A stretch of DNA of 64,000 bases. Source: Rhodovulum sulfidophilum (GTDB lineage Bacteria; Pseudomonadota; Alphaproteobacteria; Rhodobacterales; Rhodobacteraceae). Numbering within the stretch: the stretch's first letter is position 1; every line of letters begins with the position of its first letter. The DNA lies in assembly GCA_003241785.1 (NCBI GenBank), contig QFPW01000001.1, positions 186,001 to 250,000 of the forward strand, in the 5' to 3' direction. This document shows positions 54,528 to 63,006 of this stretch, in pieces. The position numbers were made by a program, and so were the translations under genes. The notes under the pieces were generated by a model. The model made no database searches, had not been told where the DNA came from, and saw nothing but the letters and a program-made list of their open reading frames with translations.

Positions 54528-54938
54528 ATGCTGGAAGTCTTCACGATCGCGACAGACGGGCCCGGGCTCTACGAGTTCACCGCCGAGGCGGCGCGCTTCA
54601 CGCGCGGCCGGGGCGACGGGCTGCTGACGCTGTTCGTCCGGCACACCTCCTGCTCGCTCCTGATCCAGGAGAACGCCGATCCCTCGGCGAAGGCCGATCT
54701 CGAGAACTGGCTCGGGCGCCTGATCCCCGCGGCGGACGATCCCTCCTTCGCCTGGCTCACCCATACGCTCGAAGGCCCGGACGACATGCCCGCCCATATA
54801 AAGGCCGCGCTGCTGCCGGTCTCGCTCACGATCCCCGTCGCGGAGGGGCGGCCGCTGCTCGGCACCTGGCAGGGCATCTACCTCTGGGAGCACCGGCGCC
54901 GGCCGCACCGCCGGCAGGTCGCGGCGCGGTTCACCTGA
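54528..54938 (+). CDS. yjbQ: YjbQ family protein (UPF0047)
   Basis: A 136-residue protein of the UPF0047 family. The motif 'LFVRHTSCSLLIQENADPS' (His and Cys residues of the active site) and the late 'LGTWQGIYLWEHR' are diagnostic. Family members have a weak thiamine-phosphate-synthase activity, but their physiological role is open. Length is typical. Confidence 0.87.
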   Translation: MLEVFTIATDGPGLYEFTAEAARFTRGRGDGLLTLFVRHTSCSLLIQENADPSAKADLENWLGRLIPAADDPSFAWLTHTLEGPDDMPAHIKAALLPVSLTIPVAEGRPLLGTWQGIYLWEHRRRPHRRQVAARFT

Positions 54939-54947
54939 GCGCCGCGG

Positions 54948-55472
54948 TCAGCCGTCGGGGTCGGCGCGGCGGTCCAGCGTCAGCTGCAGGAAGGCGAGGT
55001 CGAGCCAGCGGCCGAACTTGGTCCCGACCTCCGGCATGAAGCCGACCCGCTCGAAACCGAGCCGCTCGTGCAGCGCGATCGAGCCGAGGTTGCCCGCCTC
55101 GATCCCCGCGATCATCACGTGCTTGCCGAGATCGCGCGCCCGCGCGATCAGCGCCTCCATCAGCCGCCGTCCCAGCCCGCCGCCCTGGACGTCGGGCCGG
55201 ACGTAGACCGAATGCTCGACCGTGTGGCGGTAGCCGTCGAAGGCGCGCCAGTCGCCGAACGAGGCATAGCCCGCGACGGCGCCGCCCGCGTCGCGCGCGA
55301 CCAGCACCGGATATCCCGCGGCGCGGCGCGCGTGGATCCAGTCGAGGCGGTTGGCGGGATCGACCGTCGCCTCGTTCCAGATCGCCGTCGTGCGCGCCAC
55401 CGCGTCGTTGTAGATCGCGGCGATCCCCGCGGCGTCCGCGTCCTCCGCGTCCCTGATCGCCCATTCCGCCAT
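54948..55472 (-). CDS. GNAT N-acetyltransferase (phosphinothricin acetyltransferase-like)
   Basis: A 174-residue acetyltransferase. The start 'IRDAEDADAAGIAAIYND' and the acetyl-CoA loop 'PDVQGGGLGRRLMEALI' identify the PAT/L-amino-acid N-acyltransferase group; 'HERLGFERVGFMPEVG' is the C-terminal mark. ATG 55472 gives the standard length. It probably acetylates an amino-acid-like amine such as methionine sulfone. It is divergent from acpS. Confidence 0.85.
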   Translation of the reverse strand: MAEWAIRDAEDADAAGIAAIYNDAVARTTAIWNEATVDPANRLDWIHARRAAGYPVLVARDAGGAVAGYASFGDWRAFDGYRHTVEHSVYVRPDVQGGGLGRRLMEALIARARDLGKHVMIAGIEAGNLGSIALHERLGFERVGFMPEVGTKFGRWLDLAFLQLTLDRRADPDG

Positions 55473-55550
55473 GCCATCCTCCGGTTGGACCTCGCGCGCC
55501 GGGGCCGCTACAAGAGCGTCCGAAACAGTCTTTCGGGGCGCGCGCGGCCT

Positions 55551-55976
55551 ATGATCCTTGGCATCGGCAACGATCTTTGCAACATCGAACGCATCGGCCG
55601 CACGGTCGAGCGGTTCGGCGAGCGCTTCCTCGACCGCGTCTATACCGCGACCGAGCGCGCGACCGCCGATCATCGCGCCAACCGGATCGAGACCTATGCC
55701 AAGCGCTGGGCCGCGAAGGAGGCCTGCTCCAAGGCGCTCGGCACCGGGCTGCGGATGGGGATATCCTGGAAGGACATGGGCGTCGTCAACCTCGCGAGCG
55801 GCCAGCCGAGCCTGATCCTGACCGGCTGGGCGCGGGAGCGGGCGCGCGCGCTGACCCCCGCCGGCCATGTCCCGGCGCTGCACCTGACGCTGACCGACGA
55901 TCACCCCTGGGCCTTCGCCGTCGTCGTGCTCGAGGCGGTGCCCGATCCCGGGCCCGGCCCGACCGCGCTCGCCTGA
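55551..55976 (+). CDS. acpS: Holo-[acyl-carrier-protein] synthase
   Basis: A 141-residue phosphopantetheinyl transferase that activates acyl carrier protein. The Mg-binding motif reads 'MILGIGNDLCNIERI' (Asp 8) and the second metal/catalytic motif 'RWAAKEACSKALGTG'. ATG 55551 gives the standard length and N-terminus. It opens the acpS-lepB-rnc-era block, an order common in Alphaproteobacteria. Confidence 0.93.
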   Translation: MILGIGNDLCNIERIGRTVERFGERFLDRVYTATERATADHRANRIETYAKRWAAKEACSKALGTGLRMGISWKDMGVVNLASGQPSLILTGWARERARALTPAGHVPALHLTLTDDHPWAFAVVVLEAVPDPGPGPTALA

Positions 55977-56096
55977 GCGCCGGGACGCGCCCGGCGACGT
56001 GACCGGCCTCGCCTTGACAGGTCCCGGCCGAGGCGCGACAAGGCCCGTTGCGCGCGGGGCCGGTCGCGCGCGGGGTCGAGGATCGGAAGGCGAAGC

Positions 56097-56882
56097 ATGG
56101 CGACGAAGACCAAGGCCAAGGGCGGTATCCTCGAGCTCGTCAAGACCGTGGTCTACGCGCTCCTGCTCGCCGGGGCGATCCGCACGCTGTTCTTCCAGCC
56201 GTTCTGGATCCCCTCGGGCTCGATGAAGCCGACGCTGCTCATCGGCGATTTCCTCTTCGTCAACAAGATGGCCTACGGCTATTCGCGCTATTCCTGCCCC
56301 TTCTCGCTCTGCCCGATCGAGGGCCGGATCCTCGGCCGCGAGCCGAAGCGGGGCGACGTCGTGGTGTTCAAGCACCCGACCAACGGCACCGACTACATCA
56401 AGCGCCTGATCGGCCTGCCGGGCGACACGATCCAGATGGTCGATGGCCGGCTCTACATCAACGGCGCCGAGCTGCCGGTGACGCCGGACGGGACCTTCCA
56501 CGAGATCAACGAGCCGCAGGGCCCGATGGCGAACCTGCCGCGCTGCAAGAACCGGCCGGTGGCCGCCGGCGACGACTGCGTCGCCGACCAGTATGTCGAG
56601 ACCCTGCCCGAGGGGAAGACGCACGAGATCCTCGATATCGAGAACGGCTTCGGCGACAATACCCAGGCCTTCGTCGTGCCCGAGGGCGAGTTCTTCTTCA
56701 TGGGCGACAACCGCGACAATTCGATGGACAGCCGCTTCCCGCGCTCCGCGGGCGGCGTCGGCTTCGTGCCGTTCGAGAACCTGATCGGCCGCGCGGACCG
56801 GATCATCTTCTCCTCGGGCGGCTCCTCGATGCTCGCCTTCTGGACCTGGCGGCCGGACCGGTTCTTCAAGGCGGTCGAATGA
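56097..56882 (+). CDS. lepB: Signal peptidase I
   Basis: A 261-residue membrane protease that removes Sec and Tat signal peptides. One N-terminal membrane helix (residues about 13-33) precedes the catalytic Ser in 'PSGSMKPTLLIGD' and the catalytic Lys in 'YIKRLIGLPGD'. The C-terminal 'FFMGDNRDNSMDSR' box is intact. Its stop overlaps the rnc start by 4 bp (ATGA). Confidence 0.94.
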   Translation: MATKTKAKGGILELVKTVVYALLLAGAIRTLFFQPFWIPSGSMKPTLLIGDFLFVNKMAYGYSRYSCPFSLCPIEGRILGREPKRGDVVVFKHPTNGTDYIKRLIGLPGDTIQMVDGRLYINGAELPVTPDGTFHEINEPQGPMANLPRCKNRPVAAGDDCVADQYVETLPEGKTHEILDIENGFGDNTQAFVVPEGEFFFMGDNRDNSMDSRFPRSAGGVGFVPFENLIGRADRIIFSSGGSSMLAFWTWRPDRFFKAVE

Positions 56883-57559
56883 AGATGAGCCAGACGATGG
56901 CCGCCGCCTCGGAGCGGATAGGCCATCGCTTCGGAAACCCCGATCTGCTGATCGAGGCGCTGACCCATCCCTCGGTGATGGGGGCGATGGACAACCAGCG
57001 GCTCGAATTCCTCGGCGACCGGGTGCTCGGCCTCGTCATCGCCGAGACGTTGCTCGCGCAGGACGGCGCCGCCGAGGAGGGCCAGCTCGCGCCTCGGCTG
57101 AACCAGCTGGTGCGCAAGGAGACCTGCGCCGAGGTGGCGGTGAGCGTCGACCTCGGCGCGGCGCTCCGGCTCGGGCGGTCCGAGATGATCTCGGGCGGTC
57201 GGCGCAAGACGGCGCTGCTCGGCGACGCGATGGAGGCGGTGATCGCCGCGGTCTATCTCGACGCCGGCTACGACGCGGCGCGGGCGCTGGTGCTGCGCCT
57301 CTGGGGCCCGCGCATCGCCGCCGCGCGCGGCCAGGCGCGCGACGCCAAGACCGCGCTGCAGGAATGGGCGCAGGCGCGCGGGCAGAACCCGCCGGTCTAC
57401 GCCGATGTCGCGCGCGAGGGGCCGGATCACGCGCCTGTCTTCCTCGTCGAGGCGCGGCTCGACGACGGCCGCGCGGCCGAGGGGCGCGCCGCCTCGAAAC
57501 GCGCGGCGCAGCAGAGGGCGGCGGAAACGCTGCTGGCCCGGGTGGAGACCGAAACATGA
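56879..57559 (+). CDS. rnc: Ribonuclease III
   Basis: A 226-residue double-stranded-RNA endonuclease. The signature reads 'QRLEFLGDRVLGL', and the second metal site 'LGDAMEAVIAAVYLDAG'. The dsRNA-binding domain occupies the last 70 residues ('DAKTALQEWAQARGQNPP'). It processes rRNA precursors and structured mRNAs. It overlaps lepB and era by 4 bp each, so translation is chained. Confidence 0.94.
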   Translation: MKMSQTMAAASERIGHRFGNPDLLIEALTHPSVMGAMDNQRLEFLGDRVLGLVIAETLLAQDGAAEEGQLAPRLNQLVRKETCAEVAVSVDLGAALRLGRSEMISGGRRKTALLGDAMEAVIAAVYLDAGYDAARALVLRLWGPRIAAARGQARDAKTALQEWAQARGQNPPVYADVAREGPDHAPVFLVEARLDDGRAAEGRAASKRAAQQRAAETLLARVETET

Positions 57560-58470
57560 GCGAAACCCGCTGCGGCCTCGTCGCGCTGATCGGCGAGCCG
57601 AACGCCGGCAAGTCCACGCTGCTGAACCGGATGGTCGGGGCCAAGGTCTCCATCGTCACGCACAAGGTGCAGACGACGCGCGCCCGCGTGAGGGGCATCG
57701 CGATCGAGGGCGACGCGCAGCTCGTCTTCATCGACACGCCGGGCCTGTTCCGGCCGCGGCGCCGGCTCGACCGCGCGATGGTCAAGGCCGCCTGGGGCGG
57801 CGCGGCGGACGCCGACGTGGTCGTCCTGCTGATCGAGGCGCACCGCGGGATGACCGAGGGGGTCGAGACCGTCCTCGAGACGATCGCGAACCAGCTGCCG
57901 AAGAGCCGCGTGGTCGCGCTCGCGATCAACAAGATCGACCGGGTGAAGGCCGAGACCCTGCTCGAGCTCAGCGCCAAGATGAACGCGGCCTTCCCCTTCG
58001 CCGCGACCTTCATGATCTCGGCCGAGCGCGGCCACGGCGTCGACGACCTGCGGCGCTGGCTCGCGGGAAAGGTCCCGGCGGGCCCGTGGCTCTATCCCGA
58101 GGACCAGATCGCCGACCTGCCGCAGCGGCTGATCGCCGCCGAGATGACGCGCGAGAAGCTGACGCTGCGGCTGCACCAGGAACTCCCCTACGAGCTCACG
58201 GTCGAGACCGAGGCCTGGGAGGAGCGCAAGGACGGCTCGGTCAAGATCGACCAGGTGATCTATGTCGCGCGCGACGGCCACAAGGGCATCACGCTCGGAC
58301 CCAGGGGCGAGACGATCAAGGCGATCGGCCAGGCGGCGCGCGAGGAGATCAAGGCCTTCCTCGGCCGCGAGGTCCACCTGTTCCTGACCGTGAAGGTGCG
58401 GCCGAACTGGCTCGACGAGGCCGAGCGCTTCACCGAGATGGGGCTCGACTTCAAGGACGGCGACAGCTGA
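57556..58470 (+). CDS. era: GTPase Era
   Basis: A 304-residue GTPase for 16S rRNA and 30S maturation. G1 is GEPNAGKS (about residues 13-20), G3 DTPG, G4 NKID, and the C-terminal KH domain includes 'GPRGETIKAIGQAAREEI'. It overlaps rnc by 4 bp. Its stop TGA overlaps the probable CTG start of the DUF1491 gene. Confidence 0.94.
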   Translation: MSETRCGLVALIGEPNAGKSTLLNRMVGAKVSIVTHKVQTTRARVRGIAIEGDAQLVFIDTPGLFRPRRRLDRAMVKAAWGGAADADVVVLLIEAHRGMTEGVETVLETIANQLPKSRVVALAINKIDRVKAETLLELSAKMNAAFPFAATFMISAERGHGVDDLRRWLAGKVPAGPWLYPEDQIADLPQRLIAAEMTREKLTLRLHQELPYELTVETEAWEERKDGSVKIDQVIYVARDGHKGITLGPRGETIKAIGQAAREEIKAFLGREVHLFLTVKVRPNWLDEAERFTEMGLDFKDGDS

Positions 58471-58802
58471 GCGCGCGGCTCACCGCCGATTTCTGGGTTC
58501 GCGCCTATCTGGCGCGGCTCGGCCTCGCCGATCTGCCCGCCTACGTGACCGCGAAGGGCGACCCGACCGCCGGCGCGGTGATCGTCAAATGCGCGACGCT
58601 CGACGGCGCGGCGCTGGCCTATGAGCGGCGCTACGACCTCATGACCGGGGCGCGCGCCTGGATGGTGCTCGTCCAGGGTCCCGAGGCCGAGGTCGACGCG
58701 GCGCTGGCCCGGCAGCGGCGCAACGATCCCGATCTCTGGATCATCGAGGTCGAGGACCGGTCCGGCCGCGCGCTGCTCGACCAGCCGGGGCTTTCCGACT
58801 AG
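58467..58802 (+). CDS. DUF1491 family protein with probable CTG start
   Basis: A protein of about 111 residues of the DUF1491 family, which normally follows era in Rhodobacterales. The family start 'RLTADFWVRAYLARL' lies just after the era stop, and 'GAVIVKCATLDGAALAYERR' and 'DPDLWIIEVEDRSGR' follow. No ATG, GTG or TTG exists in frame at the expected place; CTG at 58467-58469, overlapping the era stop (CTGA), is the best candidate. The next in-frame GTG would delete a third of the domain. Function unknown. Confidence 0.78.
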   Translation: MSARLTADFWVRAYLARLGLADLPAYVTAKGDPTAGAVIVKCATLDGAALAYERRYDLMTGARAWMVLVQGPEAEVDAALARQRRNDPDLWIIEVEDRSGRALLDQPGLSD

Positions 58803-59446
58803 CTCCCTCCGGCGACGGCCCGGCCGGCCGGGGCCGCGGCGCCGCCGAGGGGCGTGGCGCGGTGATAGCCGAGCCTCTCGCGCCGCAGGTCGTGGGCCTC
58901 GACGACGGCGCGCAGCCGGTCGAGCTTCGCGCCGTTCCCCGCCAGGAAGGCGATCGGATCGCCGGCGCAGCGCGCCTCGTCGAGATAGAACAGGCCATCG
59001 CTGAACTGCGCCGGGGCGGTGCGGCACACATAGGGCATCCGGCCGCCGCAGTGGCCCCGCTTGTCGCAGGTGATGGTCTTGCGCCCGGGCTCCGCGGGAT
59101 CCTCGCCGAGCCGGAAGTCGGCCGCGCCGCAACGCCCGGCGAACATCGCCTCCTCGCCCGGCAGAAGGCGCAGCACCGCGCGGGCCGGGCAGCGGAGGCC
59201 GCCGGCCGCCTCGGCCCGCCCCGCCGTGCCCGGCTCGAGGAACCCCGTCCCGAGCGCGGCGTAGAGGCGCGCGTACCATTCCGGCGCGTAGCGGTCCGCG
59301 CCCCGGGCGCCGGAGAGCGCGCGCCCCGCGCGACGCAGCGCGCGCGCGACGATCGATCCCGAGCCCTCGATCCGGACCGCCAGCAGCCGCCACAGCCGCC
59401 GCGTCCGGCCGCGGAGCGGGACCATCGGCGGGGCGCTAGCGTTCAT
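58799..59446 (-). CDS. Cys-cluster protein, paralogue B (YkgJ-like, degenerate)
   Basis: A 215-residue protein. Its middle carries 'GRKTITCDKRGHCGGRMPYV' followed by Cys-Arg, closely matching the neighbouring paralogue. The layout recalls the YkgJ zinc/iron-chelating domain (C-x2-CC near the start, then C...C...RPxxCR). Here the first cluster is reduced to one Cys (GLRCPARAV), so metal binding may be altered. The first 60 residues are extra and arginine-rich. ATG 59446 overlaps the paralogue stop by 11 bp. It lies on the opposite strand to the era and recO genes it separates, tail to tail with DUF1491. Confidence 0.6.
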   Translation of the reverse strand: MNASAPPMVPLRGRTRRLWRLLAVRIEGSGSIVARALRRAGRALSGARGADRYAPEWYARLYAALGTGFLEPGTAGRAEAAGGLRCPARAVLRLLPGEEAMFAGRCGAADFRLGEDPAEPGRKTITCDKRGHCGGRMPYVCRTAPAQFSDGLFYLDEARCAGDPIAFLAGNGAKLDRLRAVVEAHDLRRERLGYHRATPLGGAAAPAGRAVAGGS

Positions 59447-59933
59447 AGTCGAGATGCCGGTCGCCGACGCGCCGGCCGTAGCCGAGCACCTCGCGCGCGA
59501 GGTCGAGTTCCGCGACGATCTCGCGGATCCGCTCGAGCGCCCGGCGGTGGAACCGCGCGAAGGTGGTGGCGCGAAGCCGGCACAACCCCTCCTCGACCAG
59601 AACGACCCCGTCGATGAAATGGAACGGGTGCACCCGGCAGACATAGGGCTTGCGTCCGCCGCAATGGCCGAGCTTGGAGCAGACGATCATCTTGCGTCCG
59701 GGAAGTTCCGGGTTCTCGCGCAGCAGGAAATCGGTCTCGTTCACCTCGGCGGCGAAGACCTTCTCCTCTTCCGGCAGCAGGCAGAGCCTCACGTTGCGAT
59801 GACAGCAAAGACAGCCGGGCAGCGCCCCGTCCTCGATTTCGCCGTCATAGAGGATTCCGGGCCGATAGCAGCTTATCCCGTCGCCCAATTTGTCGTATAA
59901 GTATTTATACCAATCTATCGAGTATCTTTTCAT
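59436..59933 (-). CDS. Cys-cluster protein, paralogue A (YkgJ-like)
   Basis: A 165-residue protein from ATG 59933 (170 from ATG 59948; the ribosome site does not decide). It has 'GCLCCHRNVRLCLLPEEEKV', then 'GRKMIVCSKLGHCGGRKPYV' and Cys-Arg-Val-His-Pro-Phe. That order, a CxCC cluster, an 'LPEEE' helix and a C-x5-HC...P-Y-x-CR-x-x-P end, resembles YkgJ-type zinc/iron-chelating domains, from which I infer metal binding. Its upstream region is clearly AT-rich compared with neighbours. The pair with paralogue B interrupts the usual era-DUF1491-recO order. Confidence 0.6.
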   Translation of the reverse strand: MKRYSIDWYKYLYDKLGDGISCYRPGILYDGEIEDGALPGCLCCHRNVRLCLLPEEEKVFAAEVNETDFLLRENPELPGRKMIVCSKLGHCGGRKPYVCRVHPFHFIDGVVLVEEGLCRLRATTFARFHRRALERIREIVAELDLAREVLGYGRRVGDRHLDYER

Positions 59934-60085
59934 GCTGCATCCGATCATATTCGGAGAACATCAAGAATCCAACATACCACCCAACCAGTACTCGGCGCAA
60001 TTATTTCGCAGCCGTTCCCCGGCCGGGACGGCGCTCCGGGCGCCGGCCCTCTTTGCGCGGCGCGGGAAAAGGCTATCTTCGGCGC

Positions 60086-60817
60086 ATGGAATGGCGCGAC
60101 GAAGGCATCCTGCTCTCGGTCCGGCGGCATGGCGAGGCCTCGGCCATCGTAGAGATCTTCACCGCCGGGCATGGCCGGCACGCCGGCGTCGTGCGGGGCG
60201 GCGGCGGGCGCCGCATGGCGCCGGTCCTGCAGCCGGGGGCCGAGGTCTCCGCCGAATGGTCGGCCCGGCTCGAGGAGCATATCGGCGCCTTCCGCCTCGA
60301 CCTCGTGACCGCGCATTCGGCGCGCCTGCTCGACGACGGCGCGGCGCTCGCGGCGTTGCAGGCCGTCGCCGCGCTCTCGGCGGCCGGCCTCCCCGAGCGC
60401 GCGGCGCATCCGGAGCTCTACGCGCTGACCCGCGACCTCGTCGCCGCGCTGGGGCACGCGCCGGACTGGCCCTCGCGCTACGCGCTCTGGGAGCTGGCGC
60501 TGCTGGGCGAGCTCGGCTTCGGGCTCGATCTCACGCGCTGCGCGGCGTCGGGGCGGCGGGAGGATCTCGTCTATGTCTCGCCGAAGTCGGGGATCGCGGT
60601 CAGCCGCGAGGCGGGCGCCCCCTGGGCGGCGCGGCTCTTCGCGCTGCCGGACTTCCTCAGGCTCGGCGAACCCGCGGAGGACCCGGAAGCGGTGCGCGCG
60701 GCGCTGGCGCTGACGGGCTTCTTCCTCGACGCCCGGCTCGGCCCGGCGCTGCCGCGCGGGGCCCTGCCCGCCGCGCGCGACCGCGCCGTCGCGGCGATCC
60801 TGCGCGCGGCGGGGTAG
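60086..60817 (+). CDS. recO: DNA repair protein RecO
   Basis: A 243-residue protein. The OB-fold start 'MEWRDEGILLSVRRHGEASA' and the later 'LWELALLGELGFGLDLTRCA' with 'DLVYVSPKSG' match RecO. It loads RecA on SSB-coated DNA together with RecR. ATG 60086 fits the family N-terminus. The typical place is straight after era/DUF1491; here about 1.3 kb of opposite-strand genes intervene. Confidence 0.92.
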   Translation: MEWRDEGILLSVRRHGEASAIVEIFTAGHGRHAGVVRGGGGRRMAPVLQPGAEVSAEWSARLEEHIGAFRLDLVTAHSARLLDDGAALAALQAVAALSAAGLPERAAHPELYALTRDLVAALGHAPDWPSRYALWELALLGELGFGLDLTRCAASGRREDLVYVSPKSGIAVSREAGAPWAARLFALPDFLRLGEPAEDPEAVRAALALTGFFLDARLGPALPRGALPAARDRAVAAILRAAG

Positions 60818-60829
60818 AGGGCGGGGAAT

Positions 60830-60885
60830 GGCGGACCGAGGTCCGCCCTACGGTTCCCGCCGCGTAGGGCGGACCTCGGTCCGCC
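60830..60885. repeat. Dispersed palindromic repeat, family B (inverted pair after recO)
   Basis: Two perfect 23-bp copies in opposite orientation (60830-60852 and 60863-60885) are separated by 10 bp; each holds the self-complementary core GGCGGACCGAGGTCCGCC, also present at 26524-26541. The element lies between the stops of recO and the META gene, 13 bp from each, and could terminate both transcripts. Confidence 0.78.
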
Positions 60886-60898
60886 GCTTCGCGTCGCG

Positions 60899-61318
60899 CT
60901 ACTCCGCCCGGACGAAGCGGAGACTCGTCTCCGGCCCGGTCAGCAGCAGCCCGTCGGACAGCATCTCGGCGTGGTTCACCTTTTCCATCGCGGCGAAGTA
61001 GGCGTTCTCGGCCTCGAGCTCGGGGCAGGCCATCCTGGTCCGCGCCACGGGCTTGAAGCTCAGGTCGGGCCAGTGACCCTCGTAGTCGGCGTTATAGGCG
61101 TTGCACGGCGCCTGCCCGGCGATCCGGCCATCCTCGGTCAGGGTCGCCACGGCGTTGGCCGCGAAGGGCGTACCGTCAAGCTCCACGAGCTTCCAGCTGG
61201 TGCCGGGCAGCAGCCAGTTGCCCTCGGGCACCTCGGTGGTCGGCCCCGCGATCACCACGCAGGCGCCGAGCAGGTAGGGCGCGGCGAGCGCCGCCAGCGC
61301 CCGTTTCATCATCGTCAA
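60899..61318 (-). CDS. META-domain lipoprotein
   Basis: A 139-residue lipoprotein. The lipobox is LLGAC (Cys near residue 20) and the META-type domain follows: 'GTSWKLVELDGTPFAANAVA', 'GQAPCNAYNADYEGHW' and 'MACPELEAENAYFAAMEKVN'. META domains occur in HslJ and other envelope stress proteins. The start is TTG 61316-61318, overlapping the mcd stop (TTGA) and 8 nt after GGAG; ATG 61312 or 61309 are alternatives. Confidence 0.8.
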   Translation of the reverse strand: MTMMKRALAALAAPYLLGACVVIAGPTTEVPEGNWLLPGTSWKLVELDGTPFAANAVATLTEDGRIAGQAPCNAYNADYEGHWPDLSFKPVARTRMACPELEAENAYFAAMEKVNHAEMLSDGLLLTGPETSLRFVRAE

Positions 61319-63006
61319 TTGCGGTTCTCCAGCAGACGGCGGGCGATCACCTGCGCCTGGATCTCGGCCGCGCCTTCGAAGATATTCAGGATGCGCGCGT
61401 CACAGAGCACGCGGCTCACCGGATATTCAAGCGCGAAACCGTTGCCGCCGTGGATCTGCAGCGCGTTGTCGGCCGAGGCCCAGGCGACGCGGGCGCCGAG
61501 AAGCTTCGCCATCCCGGCCTCGAGGTCGCAGCGCCGGCCCTCGTCCTTCTCGCGCGCGGCGTGGTAGCTGAGCTGGCGGGCGATCATGATCTCGACCGCC
61601 ATCATCGCGAGCTTGCCGTAGACGCGCGGGAAGGCGATCAGCGACTTGCCGAACTGCTTGCGCTCGTCGGCGTAGCGCATGCCGAGCTCGAGCGCGCATT
61701 GCGCGACGCCGATCGCGCGCGCCGCGGTCTGGATCCGGGCGCTCTCGAAGGTCTGCATCAGCTGCTTGAAGCCCTGGCCCTCGACGCCGCCGAGCAGGTT
61801 CGCCCCCGGCACGGTGAACCCGTCGAAGCCGAGCTCGTATTCCTTCATGCCGCGATAGCCGAGCACCTCGATCTCGCCGCCGGTCATGCCCTTGGCCGGG
61901 AACGGGGTCTCCTCGGTGCCGCGCGTCTTCGGCGCCAGCAGCATCGAGAGGCCGGAATAGTCGGTGGTCGCGGGATCGGTGCGGACGAGGAGCGTCATCA
62001 CGTCGGCGCGGGCGGCGTGGGTGATCCAGGTCTTGTTGCCGGTCACGACCCAGTCGTCGCCCTGCTTCACCGCGCGGGTGCGGAGCGAGCCGAGGTCGGA
62101 GCCGGTGTTGGGCTCGGTGAAGACCGCCGTGGGCAGGATCTCCGCGCTCGCGATCTTCGGGAGCCATTCCGCCTTCTGCTCCTCGGTGCCGCCGCCGAGG
62201 ATCAGCTCGGCCGCGATCTCCGACCGCGTGCCGAGCGAGCCGACGCCGATATAGCCGCGGCTGAGCTCCTCGGAGACCACGCACATCGCGGTCTTCGACA
62301 TGCCGGCCCCGCCATATTCCTCGGGGATCGTCAGGCCGAAGACGCCGAGCTCGCCCATCTCCTCGATGATCTCGATCGGAATGAGCTCGTCCCTGAGGTG
62401 CCATTCATGCGCGAAGGGCACGACCTTGTCCTCGGCGAAGCGGCGGAAATGGTCGCGGACCATCTCGTATTCGTCGTCGAGCCCGGTGGCGCCGAAGGTC
62501 GCCGCGCCCCGCCCGTCCATCATGAGCTGGACGAGCCGCGCGCGCGCCGCGTCGGTGTTGCCGCGCCGCGCGAGCCGCGTCACCGCCTCGGTGGCGAGCG
62601 GTGCCGCGTCGGCGTCGGAGACGCCGAGGTCGTAGATCCGGGCGACCTCGCCCTGCGACATCGGGATGCCGCCCTTGAGCTGGCTAAGGTATTCGCCGAA
62701 GGCGATCTGCAGGATCAGGCTCTCGATCTCGCCCAGGGTCCCGGCCGCCTCCAGCCGGTCGGCCCAGCCCAGCATCTGGCGCAGGCTCTCGACATAGGTG
62801 GCGATCCAGGACAGGCCGTGCGCGGCGAACTGGTCGGCCTCGAGCGCCTTGTTCGAGATCTTGCCCCCGGTCGAGACCCGCGCGGAGAGCGCGGCGCGGC
62901 CCGCCGCGAGCACCGTCTCCGCCGCGGCGACGGCCTCGGCGCAATCCGCGCGCAGGCTCGGCAGGAGGACATCTTCGGCTTCGACGGCGCGGGCGGCTTG
63001 GTTCAT
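61315..63006 (-). CDS. mcd: (2S)-methylsuccinyl-CoA dehydrogenase
   Basis: A 563-residue flavoprotein of the acyl-CoA dehydrogenase family. The ACAD core begins only near residue 175 ('YEMVRDHFRRFAEDKVVPFA'), after an extra N-terminal domain of about 170 residues; this architecture is typical of methylsuccinyl-CoA dehydrogenase of the ethylmalonyl-CoA pathway. The core has 'TEPNTGSDLGSLRTRA', 'QIHGGNGFALEYPVSR' and the catalytic glutamate in 'NIFEGAAEIQ'. The enzyme oxidises (2S)-methylsuccinyl-CoA to mesaconyl-CoA during acetate assimilation. The other pathway genes are not in the window. Confidence 0.85.
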   Translation of the reverse strand: MNQAARAVEAEDVLLPSLRADCAEAVAAAETVLAAGRAALSARVSTGGKISNKALEADQFAAHGLSWIATYVESLRQMLGWADRLEAAGTLGEIESLILQIAFGEYLSQLKGGIPMSQGEVARIYDLGVSDADAAPLATEAVTRLARRGNTDAARARLVQLMMDGRGAATFGATGLDDEYEMVRDHFRRFAEDKVVPFAHEWHLRDELIPIEIIEEMGELGVFGLTIPEEYGGAGMSKTAMCVVSEELSRGYIGVGSLGTRSEIAAELILGGGTEEQKAEWLPKIASAEILPTAVFTEPNTGSDLGSLRTRAVKQGDDWVVTGNKTWITHAARADVMTLLVRTDPATTDYSGLSMLLAPKTRGTEETPFPAKGMTGGEIEVLGYRGMKEYELGFDGFTVPGANLLGGVEGQGFKQLMQTFESARIQTAARAIGVAQCALELGMRYADERKQFGKSLIAFPRVYGKLAMMAVEIMIARQLSYHAAREKDEGRRCDLEAGMAKLLGARVAWASADNALQIHGGNGFALEYPVSRVLCDARILNIFEGAAEIQAQVIARRLLENRN

